Positions 25,032-34,600 of a stretch of 64,000 nucleotides of DNA are shown here, in pieces (within the stretch, counting starts at the first letter, position 1; each line of letters opens with the position of its first letter). Under the pieces are notes generated by a model. It ran no database searches and had not been told where the DNA came from. It was given only the letters and a program-made list of their open reading frames with translations. The stretch covers positions 1-64,000 of the forward strand of contig NZ_PHOA01000003.1 of assembly GCF_003687455.1 (NCBI RefSeq), given 5' to 3'. The DNA comes from Kocuria tytonicola. GTDB taxonomy: Bacteria; Actinomycetota; Actinomycetes; Actinomycetales; Micrococcaceae. A program made the position numbers and the translations under genes.

Positions 25032-25798
25032 GTGCTCCTCCAGTACGCCGTGGCGTCGATGTTCGTGCGCGGCACGCCGTAGCGGGTCCGCAGGGTGGTG
25101 CTCAGCGTCCGGTTCTGCTGCGCCTCCACGGCGATCCAGAACCTGTCACCGGCCGCGGGGTGCTCCGTGTCCCAGTGGCTCAGGACGGCGTCCGCGAGCT
25201 CCTCGCCCTCCCCGCGGCGCCGGACGCGGCGTACCCGGTGGTGCTCGGCGGCGGCCAGCGGGAGGGACTCGTCCTCGGGGTTGCGGTACTCGAACCACAC
25301 CTCCACGTCCCGGGAGGAGAGCCGGGTCAGCATCGAGTTCACGGCCGGCAGGCTCGCGGGGTCCCCCACGATCACGGTGCGCCCCGGAAAGTCCGCGTCG
25401 AGTGCCGCGGATGGCGCCTCGGGAGTCCCGCGGCGGGGGTTCTTCTTGGGCTGCCACGGCGGGGTGCTGCCCAGCAGCGAGGCACGGATGGTGTCCCCGG
25501 GTGCGCACGTGCGCGCCCAGTCGGACGCCGCACCCGCGTGCAGGGCGAACTCCAGGTCGAACAGGCCCTCCTCGGGGCGCGGGTCGATCACCGTGAACGC
25601 GCGCTGGTGGTCCCTGCCCTCGTGTGTGAACCACAGCCGCAGCCACAGCGTGGGGAACGGGGTGTGCCGGGCCAGGAACCCCTCGTCCCGCACCGTGATG
25701 CGCGCATAGGTGGGGCTCACGTCCCGCCGGGACACCACCGTGAGCCTGGTCTCCGAGGCACCCAGGGCGCGCACGGCCAGTCGTTCCCAGTGGGGCAT
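25028..25798 (-). CDS. Siderophore-interacting protein (ferric-siderophore reductase, DesF-like)
   Basis: A 256-residue SIP-family flavoprotein, shorter than the copy at 679-1716. FAD-binding features are YARITVRDEGFL and HQRAFTVIDPRPEEGLFDLEF. The SIP domain contains VGDPASLPAVNSML and the typical final pattern RTLSTTLRTRYGVPRTNI ending in AYWRST. It would reduce ferric siderophore in the cytoplasm. AGGAG precedes the ATG. The stop overlaps the MFS start. Its position next to desABD genes matches desF in Streptomyces, which likewise encodes a SIP. Confidence 0.88.
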   Translation of the reverse strand: MPHWERLAVRALGASETRLTVVSRRDVSPTYARITVRDEGFLARHTPFPTLWLRLWFTHEGRDHQRAFTVIDPRPEEGLFDLEFALHAGAASDWARTCAPGDTIRASLLGSTPPWQPKKNPRRGTPEAPSAALDADFPGRTVIVGDPASLPAVNSMLTRLSSRDVEVWFEYRNPEDESLPLAAAEHHRVRRVRRRGEGEELADAVLSHWDTEHPAAGDRFWIAVEAQQNRTLSTTLRTRYGVPRTNIDATAYWRST

Positions 25799-26059
25799 GG
25801 TTCTCCTCGCTCGGTGGGCGCCCGCGGGCGCCGTGATCTCGGTCTCAGTCAGGACGACGACGCCGGGCCGGTCCCCCGCGCGCTGCCGCGCCTCTCGGGG
25901 CCAACCGGTTCCCGGGGCGCCGCGCGGAGCGGGTTCGCGACCCGGGCGCGACTGTCCAAAGCCTGATGCTTAGGTTAGCCTAACCTGCTGTCGAATAGGT
26001 GACGAATTTGTATCTTATTACGTCCCACGAGTGCACCCGACGGAAAGAAGCACTGTTCC
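25799..26059. other. Divergent regulatory region of the desferrioxamine locus
   Basis: 261 bases between the SIP gene and desA. It holds the IdeR-like box at 25970-25988 and, between 25990 and 26020, an unusually AT-rich stretch (AATTTGTATCTTATTA) with TATCTT as a possible -10 for desA. The SIP-side half is GC-rich and has no separate iron box that I can see. Confidence 0.6.
25970..25988 (+). promoter_or_regulatory. IdeR/DtxR-type iron box upstream of desA
   Basis: TTAGGTTAGCCTAACCTGC matches 16 of 19 positions of the DtxR/IdeR consensus, and its core AGGTTAG-C-CTAACCT is a perfect inverted repeat with seven-base arms. It is 72 bases before the desA ATG and about 170 bases from the divergent SIP start. 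Confidence 0.9.
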
Positions 26060-27538
26060 ATGAGTTCACCCCTGCTGCACCAGGACACCGTTGCGGATCT
26101 GATGCGGGACGTCACCGCGGCCACGGCCGCCGGCGCCGCACGGATCGCAGGCGCCCAGCAGCCCCACGAGCCCGCCGAGCACCGTGACGTGGCGGGGGCC
26201 GTGGAGCGCATCGACCTGGACACCCCGCTCGGGGACTTCGACGCCACCGTGGAGGAGCTGGACCGCACGTGGCTGCGCCACGCCGTGTGGTTCCACCACC
26301 CGCGCACGCTCGCGCACCTGAACTGCCCCGTGGCCGTCCCGGCGGTGGCCGCGGAGGCGCTGGCGGCCACGGTGAACGTGTCCATGGACACGTGGGACCA
26401 GTCCAAGGCGGCCACCGCGATCGAGCGCTCGCTGCTGTCCTGGACAGCGGGGCGCATCGGCTTCCCCGCCACCGCGGACGGCATGTTCACCCCGGGCGGG
26501 ACCACCTCCAACCTGCAGGCCCTGATGCTGGCCAGGGACGAGGCCCTCGAGGCGAGCGGGCAGCAGCCGGGGGCAGCGCCGCGACCGGTGCGGGCGGCGT
26601 CGTTGCGCATCCTGGCCAGCGCCGAGAGCCACTTCTCGGTGGTCACGGCGGCGCGGATCCTGGGTCTCGACGACGACTGCGTGATCCCCGTGCCGGTGGA
26701 CGAGACTGGCGCGCTGTCCGTGGCCGCGGCGCGCCGGACGGTCGTGGACCTGCGGGAGCAGTCGCTCACGCCCATGGCGGTGGTGGCCACGGCGGGCACC
26801 ACGGACCGGGGGATGGTCGATCCGCTGCCCGAGCTCGCGCGGCTGTGCGGCGAGCACGGGATCTGGCTGCACGTGGACGCCGCGTACGGGGGCGGGCTGC
26901 TCGTCTCCCCCACGCACCGCGACCGGCTGGCCGGGATCGAGCACGCGGACTCGGTGACCGTGGACTACCACAAGACGTGGTTCCAGCCCGTGAGCTGCTC
27001 GGCCGTGGTGGTGCGCAACGGACGCACCCTGCGCCACTGCGCCCACCACGCGGCCTACCTCAACCCCGCGGACACCCCCGAGCCCAACCAGGTGGACCGC
27101 TCGCTGCAGACCACGCGCCGCTTCGACGCCCTCAAGTTGTGGGTCACGCTGCGCACCGTGGGCCCGGACGCGATCGGCGGGATGCTCGACACCGTGATCG
27201 ACCTCGCGGCGCGGGTCGCGGACGTACTGCGCGCGGACCCCCGCTTCGAGCTCGTGTGCGAGCCGATCCTGAGCACGGTGCTGTTCCGCTGGCTGCCGCC
27301 CGCCGACGGCCCCGCACCCGGGGATCCCGACCCGTGGGTGCGCGCGATCCGCCGCGCGGTCTGGGACACGGGCCGCGCCACGATCGCCGAGACCGAGGTG
27401 GCCGGGCGCCCGTGCCTCAAGCTCACGCTGCTGAACCCCGAGACCACCCTGCAGGACGTGCAGGGCGTCCTGGAGCTGGTCCACGAGACCGCTCTGCCCC
27501 TGACCGAGCACCAGAACACCGGAAAGGCCTGCGCATGA
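26060..27538 (+). CDS. desA: PLP-dependent L-lysine decarboxylase of siderophore biosynthesis (DesA-like)
   Basis: A 492-residue group II amino acid decarboxylase. It should turn lysine into cadaverine, the backbone unit of desferrioxamine. PLP-site landmarks are FTPGGTTSNLQAL (phosphate contact), HVDAAYGGGLLVS (aspartate that holds the pyridine nitrogen) and TVDYHKTWF with the Schiff-base Lys305. Related enzymes act on diaminobutyrate or glutamate. The lysine assignment rests on the neighbours: an N-hydroxylase, an acyltransferase and an NIS synthetase follow directly. The ATG has GAAAG upstream. The stop overlaps the next start (ATGA). Confidence 0.9.
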   Translation: MSSPLLHQDTVADLMRDVTAATAAGAARIAGAQQPHEPAEHRDVAGAVERIDLDTPLGDFDATVEELDRTWLRHAVWFHHPRTLAHLNCPVAVPAVAAEALAATVNVSMDTWDQSKAATAIERSLLSWTAGRIGFPATADGMFTPGGTTSNLQALMLARDEALEASGQQPGAAPRPVRAASLRILASAESHFSVVTAARILGLDDDCVIPVPVDETGALSVAAARRTVVDLREQSLTPMAVVATAGTTDRGMVDPLPELARLCGEHGIWLHVDAAYGGGLLVSPTHRDRLAGIEHADSVTVDYHKTWFQPVSCSAVVVRNGRTLRHCAHHAAYLNPADTPEPNQVDRSLQTTRRFDALKLWVTLRTVGPDAIGGMLDTVIDLAARVADVLRADPRFELVCEPILSTVLFRWLPPADGPAPGDPDPWVRAIRRAVWDTGRATIAETEVAGRPCLKLTLLNPETTLQDVQGVLELVHETALPLTEHQNTGKACA

Positions 27539-29595
27539 CACCCCACGAGACCCCGTCGCCCACCGCGTGCCCCGCGGACCGGGGCACCCCCGAGCTGCCG
27601 CTGGACCTGCTGTGCGTGGGGGTGGGACCGTTCGGGCTCGGACTCGCGTGCCTCACGGACCCCCTGCGGGACGTGCGCGCCGCGTTCCTGGACGCCGCGG
27701 ACGGCTTCGACTGGCACCCCGGGCTGCTGTTCGAGGACGCCACGCTGCAGGTCCCGTTCCTCGCGGACCTCGTGACCATGGCCGATCCCACTTCCAGGTT
27801 CTCCTTCCTGCAGTGGCTCAAGGAGACGGACGAGCTGTACCCCTTCTACGTGCGGGAGTCCTTCTACCCCCTGCGCCGGGACTACAACGCGTACTGCCGC
27901 TGGGCCGCCGAGCGGGCACGCGGGATCCACTGGGGCCACCGGGTCACGGAGGTCACCCGGCCCGCGGGCGAGGGCCCGTGGTGCGTCACCGCGGCGGCAC
28001 GCGGCGAGACGCGCACGTGGTGGACCCGTCACCTCGTGGTGGGCGCCGGAACCGTGCCCACCGTGCCGCCGCAGCTGGAGGCGGTCGCCGGGGACACCGT
28101 CCACGCCGGGGACTACCTGGGGCACCGGGAGGATCTCCTGCGCCGACGCCACGTCACGGTGGTGGGCTCCGGACAGTCCGCCGCGGAGGTGTTCCTGGAC
28201 CTCGTCAGCGCGCCGGACGCGCCCGCCGTGGACTGGATCACGCGCTCCCCGCGCTTCTACCCCATGGAGTACTCGAAGCTCAGCCTGGAGCTGACCTCCC
28301 CCGACTACCTGGACCACTTCCGGGCCCTGCCCGAGGCGGACCGGGAACGGCTCAACGCCTCCCAGCCCCAGCTGCACCGCGGCATCTCGGACGACACGAT
28401 CGACGCGATCCACGAGGCCCTCTACGTGCGCCGCCACGCGGACGCGGCCCCCGTGCGGCTCGTGGCCGCGACCGAGCTCACGGACGCCTGGCACGAGGGC
28501 GGGCGCACCGTCCTGCGCTGGCGCAGCACCGAGAACCACCGCGTGCGCGAGACCGTCACGGACGCCGTGGTGGCCGCCACCGGCTACCGCCCCGCGGACC
28601 TGGACTGGCTCGCACCGGTCACCGACCAGCTCTCGACCGACGCCGCGGGCCGGCTGAGCCCGGACCGGCACCACCGCGCGAGCCCGGACGGCACCGTGCA
28701 CGTGCTCAACCACGGCGAGCACACCCACGCGCTGACGGCCCCGGACCTGGGCATGGGACCGCTGCGCAACGCGCACGTGCTGGCCCACGTCACCGGCCGG
28801 GCCCCGTACGCCACCGAGGAGCACACCACGTTCCAGAGCTTCGGCCGGATCCCCCAGGGCGACACCGTTCCCCGCCTCGCGGCCGAGCGTTGGGGGGACG
28901 GTGCGGTGGAGGTCCGTTCCCAGGACCGCACGTTCTCGCTGCGCCCCGTGGATCCCGAGCGCGATCTCGCCCTGCTCCACGGGTGGCTCAGTGCGCCCCG
29001 CGCCCACGCCTGGGAGCTGGTGGACGCCACCCCCGAGCAGGTGCTCGCGGAGTACCGCCGGATGGCCGCCGCCCCCGGGGAGGACGCCTGGATCGTGAGC
29101 GAGCACGGCACCCCGCTGGCCCTGCTGGAGACCTACGACCCCGCCCGCAGCCCCCTGGCCGCCGTGTGGCCCGTGCGCGACGGCGACGCCGGTCTGCACC
29201 TCTTCGTGGCCCCCGCCGACCGCCCCGTTCCCGGCACCACGCGCGCCGTGATGGCCGCGGCCCTGCGGTTCCTGTGGTCGGACCCCGGCGTGCAACGGGT
29301 GCTCGTGGAGCCGGACGTGCGCAACGAACGGATCCGGGCGATCAACCGCTGGGCCGGGTTCCGGGAGGTCGGCGAGGCCCGCCTGCCGGGCAAGACCGCG
29401 TGCGTGAGCGTGGTCGAGCGCCCCGCCGCGCAGGACGACGCCGCGCCCGTCCACGGTGCCGCGCGCGCCCGCGGTGCCACCTCCGACCGCAGCACCGACC
29501 CCGCCGCCCCCGTGAGCGACCGCGCCGGGCGGCAGGCGCCCGAGCACGCGGCGTCCCCGTGCACCACGAGCACCCGTGCGGAGGCCGACCGGTGA
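27535..29595 (+). CDS. desB: Fusion: lysine/cadaverine N-hydroxylase (DesB) with GNAT siderophore acyltransferase (DesC-like)
   Basis: A 686-residue two-domain protein. Residues about 20-440 are a flavin N-monooxygenase of the IucD/DesB type: FAD motif VGVGPFGLGLA, FLADLVTMADPTSRFSFLQWL, NADPH motif VTVVGSGQSAAEV (about 209) and VVAATGYRP (about 345). Residues about 465-640 are an IucB/RhbD-type acyl-CoA N-acyltransferase (SLRPVDPERDLALLHGWLSAPRAHAWEL, GLHLFVAP, EPDVRNER at 592). Together they would hydroxylate and acylate cadaverine, the two middle steps of desferrioxamine assembly; these are separate genes desB and desC in Streptomyces. About 45 disordered residues close the protein. ATGA and GTGA overlaps couple it to both neighbours. 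Confidence 0.9.
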   Translation: MTPHETPSPTACPADRGTPELPLDLLCVGVGPFGLGLACLTDPLRDVRAAFLDAADGFDWHPGLLFEDATLQVPFLADLVTMADPTSRFSFLQWLKETDELYPFYVRESFYPLRRDYNAYCRWAAERARGIHWGHRVTEVTRPAGEGPWCVTAAARGETRTWWTRHLVVGAGTVPTVPPQLEAVAGDTVHAGDYLGHREDLLRRRHVTVVGSGQSAAEVFLDLVSAPDAPAVDWITRSPRFYPMEYSKLSLELTSPDYLDHFRALPEADRERLNASQPQLHRGISDDTIDAIHEALYVRRHADAAPVRLVAATELTDAWHEGGRTVLRWRSTENHRVRETVTDAVVAATGYRPADLDWLAPVTDQLSTDAAGRLSPDRHHRASPDGTVHVLNHGEHTHALTAPDLGMGPLRNAHVLAHVTGRAPYATEEHTTFQSFGRIPQGDTVPRLAAERWGDGAVEVRSQDRTFSLRPVDPERDLALLHGWLSAPRAHAWELVDATPEQVLAEYRRMAAAPGEDAWIVSEHGTPLALLETYDPARSPLAAVWPVRDGDAGLHLFVAPADRPVPGTTRAVMAAALRFLWSDPGVQRVLVEPDVRNERIRAINRWAGFREVGEARLPGKTACVSVVERPAAQDDAAPVHGAARARGATSDRSTDPAAPVSDRAGRQAPEHAASPCTTSTRAEADR

Positions 29596-31616
29596 GCCCC
29601 CGGACGAGCACCGCCCACGTGCCCTCCGCATCCGGTTCCGCCGCCTCGACCTCGGGCGCGGCGAAGCCCCCGCAGCCCGGCGGGACGACCGGCGAGGACA
29701 ACGCCGTCGAGACGGACGGACAACGCGCGACCGCGAACGCCCACCACATGCGCGGCGCCGTCATGGACCCCTCCGGGGCCGAGGCGCCGCGTCAGCGCCC
29801 TGCGAGCAACGAACCCGCGGGCGGTGACCGTGCGTCGTCGTCCGCTGTGCGGCCCACCCCCGCACCCGCGCTGGACCGCCAGACCGCGCGGGCCCTGGAA
29901 CGGGACGTGCTGGCCAAGATGTTCTCCGAGTTCAGCCACGAGCGCATGCTGCGCCCCGAGCGCTCGGGCGCGGGCTGGACCGTGGCGGACGGCACGGGAG
30001 CACCGTGCTGGTACTTCGAGGCCACGCGCCACCCGCTGGAGCACTGGGAGGTGGACCCGGCGTCGGTGCGGCGCATCGTCCCCGGGTCCGCGGACCGCGA
30101 GCCGGACGCCCAGCAGGCCGTGCTGGACCTGCGGGACGTGCTGGGGCTCAGTGACGAGATGCTGCCCCTGTACCTGGAGGACCTCTCGGCGACCATGTTC
30201 TCCATGGCCCAGCGCCGCGCCGCTCCCGCCCCCACCGCGGCGGAGCTCGCGCACGCGGACCTCGCGGACGTGGAGCGCTTCCTGGACCGTGGCCACCCCG
30301 GGTTCGTCGCGAGTTCCGGGCGTGTGGGCATGGGCGCCGCCGAGCAGCACGCCTGGGCGCCGGAGGCCGCGGAGCCGACGCCGCTCACGTGGCTCGCGGC
30401 GCGCCGGAGCCTGTGCGCGGTGTCCCTGGGCGGGCACCTCACGGACGCCGAGCACCTGGAGCGCCACCTCACGCAGACGGAGCTCGAACGCTTCCGTGCC
30501 GCCGTGCGCGCGGTCGGCGAGAACCCGGACGAGTACACGGTGGTCCCGGTGCACCCGTGGCAGTGGGAGCACCGCATCCTGCCGGGGATGCTCCCGGACG
30601 TGCTGCGCCGGGACCTCGTGCTGGTGGGTCAGGGCGAGCACGCGTGGCGGGCGCAGCAGTCCCTGCGCACGTTCCTGGACGTCACCGACCCGCGGCGGGA
30701 CTACGCCAAGACCGCCATCGGGGTGCACAGCATGGGCTTCCTGCGCGGGCTCTCCCCCGCGTACATGGCCACGATGCCCGCGATCAGCGACTGGCTGCAC
30801 GAGATCGTGTCCGCGGACGAGCTGCTGAGCGGCAGCGGCATCCGCGTGCTGCGGGAGCACGCCGCGGTGGGCTACACCGGGGACGCGCACCACCGCAGCG
30901 GGCTCCGCTCGGACCACACCAAGCAGCTCGCGGCCCTGTGGCGGGAGTCCCCCGTGGCCCTGCTGGCACCGGACGAGCACGCCGCGAGCCTCGCCGGGGT
31001 GCTGCACACGGACCGGGAGGGCCGCCCCCTGGCCGGGGCGTGGATCGAACGCTCCGGTGTCTCCCCCGCCGAGTGGGTGGCCGCCCTGCTGGACGTGTAC
31101 CTGGTGCCGGTGGCGCACCTGCTGCTGTCCCAGGACATCGCCCTGATGCCCCACAGCGAGAACGTCATCCTGCGGCTGCGGGACGGACTGCCCGTGGGGG
31201 CGTTCTGGAAGGACCTGGGCGAGGAGGTCGCGGTGCTCAGCGAGCGCCCCCTGCCGGAGGGCATCGAGCGGATCCGCGCGGTGACCGAGCCCGAGGAGCG
31301 GGAGCTGTCCATCCACACGGACGTCCTGGACGGCGTGCTGCGCCACCTCGCGGTGCTGCTGCACACCACGGGCGTGCTGGACGAGACCCAGTTCTGGGCG
31401 CTCGCCGCCCGCGCGCTGGACTCCCACCGTGCCCGGTTCCCGCAGCACTGGCGGGAGCTGGACCTGTTCCGGGAGAGCTTCGCCCACTCGTGCCTGAACC
31501 GGCTGCAGCTGCGCAACCCCCAGCAGATGGTGGACCTCACGGACCAGTCCGCGTCCCTCACCTACGCGGGGCGGCTGGAGAACCCGCTGGCCACGTTCCG
31601 GGACGGCGCACGGTGA
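29592..31616 (+). CDS. desD: NRPS-independent siderophore synthetase (IucA/IucC family, DesD-like)
   Basis: A 674-residue frame from GTG 29592 (overlapping the previous stop). The NIS synthetase core starts near residue 95 (RALERDVLAKMFSEFSHERML). It shows VVPVHPWQWEH (about 317), QQSLRTFLDV and KTAIGVHSMGFLRGLSPAYM (ATP-binding region). Such enzymes adenylate a carboxylate and condense it with an amine. DesD joins and cyclises N-hydroxy-N-succinylcadaverine units into trimeric desferrioxamine. The first 90 or so residues are low-complexity and absent from the usual enzyme of about 600 residues. Met53 and Met58 are possible later starts. The stop overlaps the next start by GTGA. Confidence 0.92.
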   Translation: MSPRTSTAHVPSASGSAASTSGAAKPPQPGGTTGEDNAVETDGQRATANAHHMRGAVMDPSGAEAPRQRPASNEPAGGDRASSSAVRPTPAPALDRQTARALERDVLAKMFSEFSHERMLRPERSGAGWTVADGTGAPCWYFEATRHPLEHWEVDPASVRRIVPGSADREPDAQQAVLDLRDVLGLSDEMLPLYLEDLSATMFSMAQRRAAPAPTAAELAHADLADVERFLDRGHPGFVASSGRVGMGAAEQHAWAPEAAEPTPLTWLAARRSLCAVSLGGHLTDAEHLERHLTQTELERFRAAVRAVGENPDEYTVVPVHPWQWEHRILPGMLPDVLRRDLVLVGQGEHAWRAQQSLRTFLDVTDPRRDYAKTAIGVHSMGFLRGLSPAYMATMPAISDWLHEIVSADELLSGSGIRVLREHAAVGYTGDAHHRSGLRSDHTKQLAALWRESPVALLAPDEHAASLAGVLHTDREGRPLAGAWIERSGVSPAEWVAALLDVYLVPVAHLLLSQDIALMPHSENVILRLRDGLPVGAFWKDLGEEVAVLSERPLPEGIERIRAVTEPEERELSIHTDVLDGVLRHLAVLLHTTGVLDETQFWALAARALDSHRARFPQHWRELDLFRESFAHSCLNRLQLRNPQQMVDLTDQSASLTYAGRLENPLATFRDGAR

Positions 31617-34600
31617 GCGCGGGAGCCGGCTGGCAGCTGTTCCGCGACCCCCACGGGGTGCCCCACGTGCAGGCCGAGGACCTCACCGCGCTCGCCCACG
31701 GCCACGGGTACGTCACCGGGGTGGACCGCGCCTGGTACGCGGAGGTCCTGCGACGCCGGGCCGAGGCGCGCTCCGCGGAGCTCGTGGGCCCGGACGCCCT
31801 CGACGCCGATCAGCTGAGTCTCGCGGTGGACGTGGTGGGCACCGCGCGGCGCTGGTGGGAGGCGTCGTCGCCCGAGGACCGCGCGTTCTTCGCGGCCTAC
31901 GCCCGCGGGATGAGCGAGGCGCTGGCCGAGGTGTGGGTTGAGACCCCCCAAGCCCGCGCGGCCGGGGTGGCGGACACTCCCGTCCGGCCGTGGGACCCGT
32001 GGACCCCGGTCGCCGTGCACCTGGACGCCCACCTGCTCACGGGCAGCCTGCCCGAGCAGCTGTGGCGACGCCGCGTGCGCGCCACCCTGGGCGAGGCGTG
32101 GGTTCCCGTGCTGGACGCCGAGTCCCCGGCGGCCGCCGGGTCCAACGCGTGGCTCGTGCCCGGTCACCTCTCCGCCAGCGGCGCGCCCCTGCTCGCGGCG
32201 GACCCGCACCGGATCGTGGAGGAGTCCGGACCGTACCAGCCGGTGTGCCTGTCCGCGCCGGGCCTGCGGGTGCGGGGGCTTGCGCTCGTCGGTCTGCCGG
32301 GGGTGCCCCACTTCGGGCGCACCGAGTCCGCGGCGTGGGCCATCACCGCTGCCATGACGGTCACCGAGACGGTCACGGACGTGGCCCTGGAGCACCGGGC
32401 CGGTGCGTGGCGCGTGGCGGACACGGGCGAGCCCCTCGAACGGCACCGCACGGTGCTGCGGGCGGGGGACGGCGTGGAGCGACCGTGCTCCGTGTGGCGC
32501 TGCGCGGCGGGCTTCGTGCTCCCCGGCACCGGGGCGGATCAGAACGCCCTCGACGACGCCGCGGCCGGCGACCGCGCGACCGTCACCGTGGTGACCCCCG
32601 CCCCCGTGCCGGACACCGCGCGGGCGCTCGCGGCATGCCGGGAGACCCTGCTGGCGCGCACCGCGGATGACGTGCTGGACGCCTTCACCGGCTGGGCGGT
32701 GCCGTGCAACGACCTGCTCGCGGCGGACGGCGAGGGAGCGTGCCGCCACGCCGTGGTCGGGGCGTTCCTCGGGGAGCACGAGCCGCGCCGCGAGCTGCGG
32801 GAGATCACGGTGCGCGCCAACCAGCGGCCTTCCTCCCCCGGCGGATCGGCGGCCCGGCTGGCGTGCGCGTCCCCGCACCGGGCGCAGCGCGCCACCGCAC
32901 TGCTCCGGCACGCGGTGGACCGGCACGGCACCGTGACCCTGGAGGACCTGGCCGCCGCGCAGCTGGACACCGCCGCCCCGCACTGGCCCGGACTGTTGAG
33001 GTCCCTGTTTGCAGAGCCCGCTCCGGGATCGGCGTCGGCCGCCCCGGAGACTGGAAGGGGTGCCACGCACCCGGCAGGTGGGCCCGCTCCGACACCGGCT
33101 TCCGGCCCAGCACCGGCTGCGGACCCAATACTGGATGCGGGCCCGGGCGCGGCCTCGAGTTCCGGGGAGGCGTCCACTCCGGCACGGCGCCCGGGCGCAG
33201 GGACCACGTCCGATGACGGGCGACCACCCCGGCTGTCCCATGCGGCGTCGTGGGTGCGTGCCCGGCTGCTCTCGTGGGACGGGAGCATGGCCGCGGAGTC
33301 CACCGGGGCCTCGTGGTTCGCCGTGTGGCGCGATGCGTTCGTGCGCGAGCTCGTGGCCGGCACGGAGCTCCGTGCCCTGACCGGGCCCACCGGCATGCCC
33401 GCGGTGTGGGACCCGTTCCTGCACGGCCCGGGGCGTGTGGGGCTCGCGGTGGAGAACGTCCTCCGCCGCGGCCCCGCGCTCGGTGTGGACGTCACGACCT
33501 GCGCACTGGTCGCCCTCGAGCGGGTGGCCGAGGATCACCTCGCGGCGGGTGGTCAGGTGCTGCCCGCGTGGGGAACGCTGCACGCCTTCACCCCGTGGCG
33601 CGGCGAGCCCGCCGCCACGGCCGTGGACCCGGTGCCCGTGGGCGGGGACACCGACTGCCTGCTCGCCACCGGAACCGTGCCCGGTACGGGGCCCGCGTGC
33701 CTGCGGGTGCCCGCGGCGCGGGTGCTGTGGGACCTCGCGGACCCGGCGGCGTCGTGGTGGATCACCCCCGATCCGGTGGATCGGAGGGCCAGCGCCTCCG
33801 TGGGGGACGGCCGCGAGTCCCCCGGCGTTCCCGTTCCCGGCGTTGCGGACGTCGGCGCGCAGACCCCCGAAGCACCGGCCGCCAGCGCGCCGGCCCCCAT
33901 CCTGCCGGGCCGCGCGGACGGGCACCCGCGTTCCGGTGCCCCGGACGTCGGGTCGTCGTTCGCCGGGCACCCGCTGTCCGGGACCCCGGAAGCCGGGTCG
34001 ACCTCCGCCGAGACCCCTGCCCGGGGCGGGAGCCCGCTCGCGCGGTGGGCCCGCGGCGAGTTGGACCACGCTCTGCCGTGGGTCCCGGCGGGTGCGGTGG
34101 GGCCCACGGGTGCCGTGCTGGACCTGGGTCCCCTGGAGCCCACGGGTGACGGAGAGAGCGAGGCCCCGCGTGCCGCGCTGCGCCCTGTGAACCCAGCGCG
34201 CGACGCCGCACTGCTGCACGAGTGGGTCAGCGCGCCGCGCGCACGATTCTGGGGGATGAACGGGCTGAGCGTCCGGGAGGTGCAGGAGATCTACACGTAC
34301 CTGGAGGCCTCACCCACCCACCACGCGTGGCTCCTCGAGCTGGACGGCGAGCCCGTGGGCCTGTTCCAGAGCTACGAGCCGCACGCCGATCCCGTGGGCG
34401 CGCTCTACCGGGTGGAGCCCGGGGACCTCGGGATCCACGTGCTGCTGGCTCCCGTGCGGCGTCGGCGGCCCGGGCTCACGGCGGCCCTCGGTCGGGCGGC
34501 GTTGGGGCAGATTGCCCGCCACGGGAGCACGCGACGGATCGTCGCCGAGCCGGACGTGTCCAACGAGCGGGCCCTCTCCCGTGCCGTCGCCATGGGCTTC

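Noticed and set aside
33020-34040. Tandem-looking GC repeats inside the amidase-acyltransferase gene
   Set aside because: They are alanine/proline/serine-rich linker codons in frame, not a DNA repeat array. No spaced identical repeats were seen, so there is no CRISPR.
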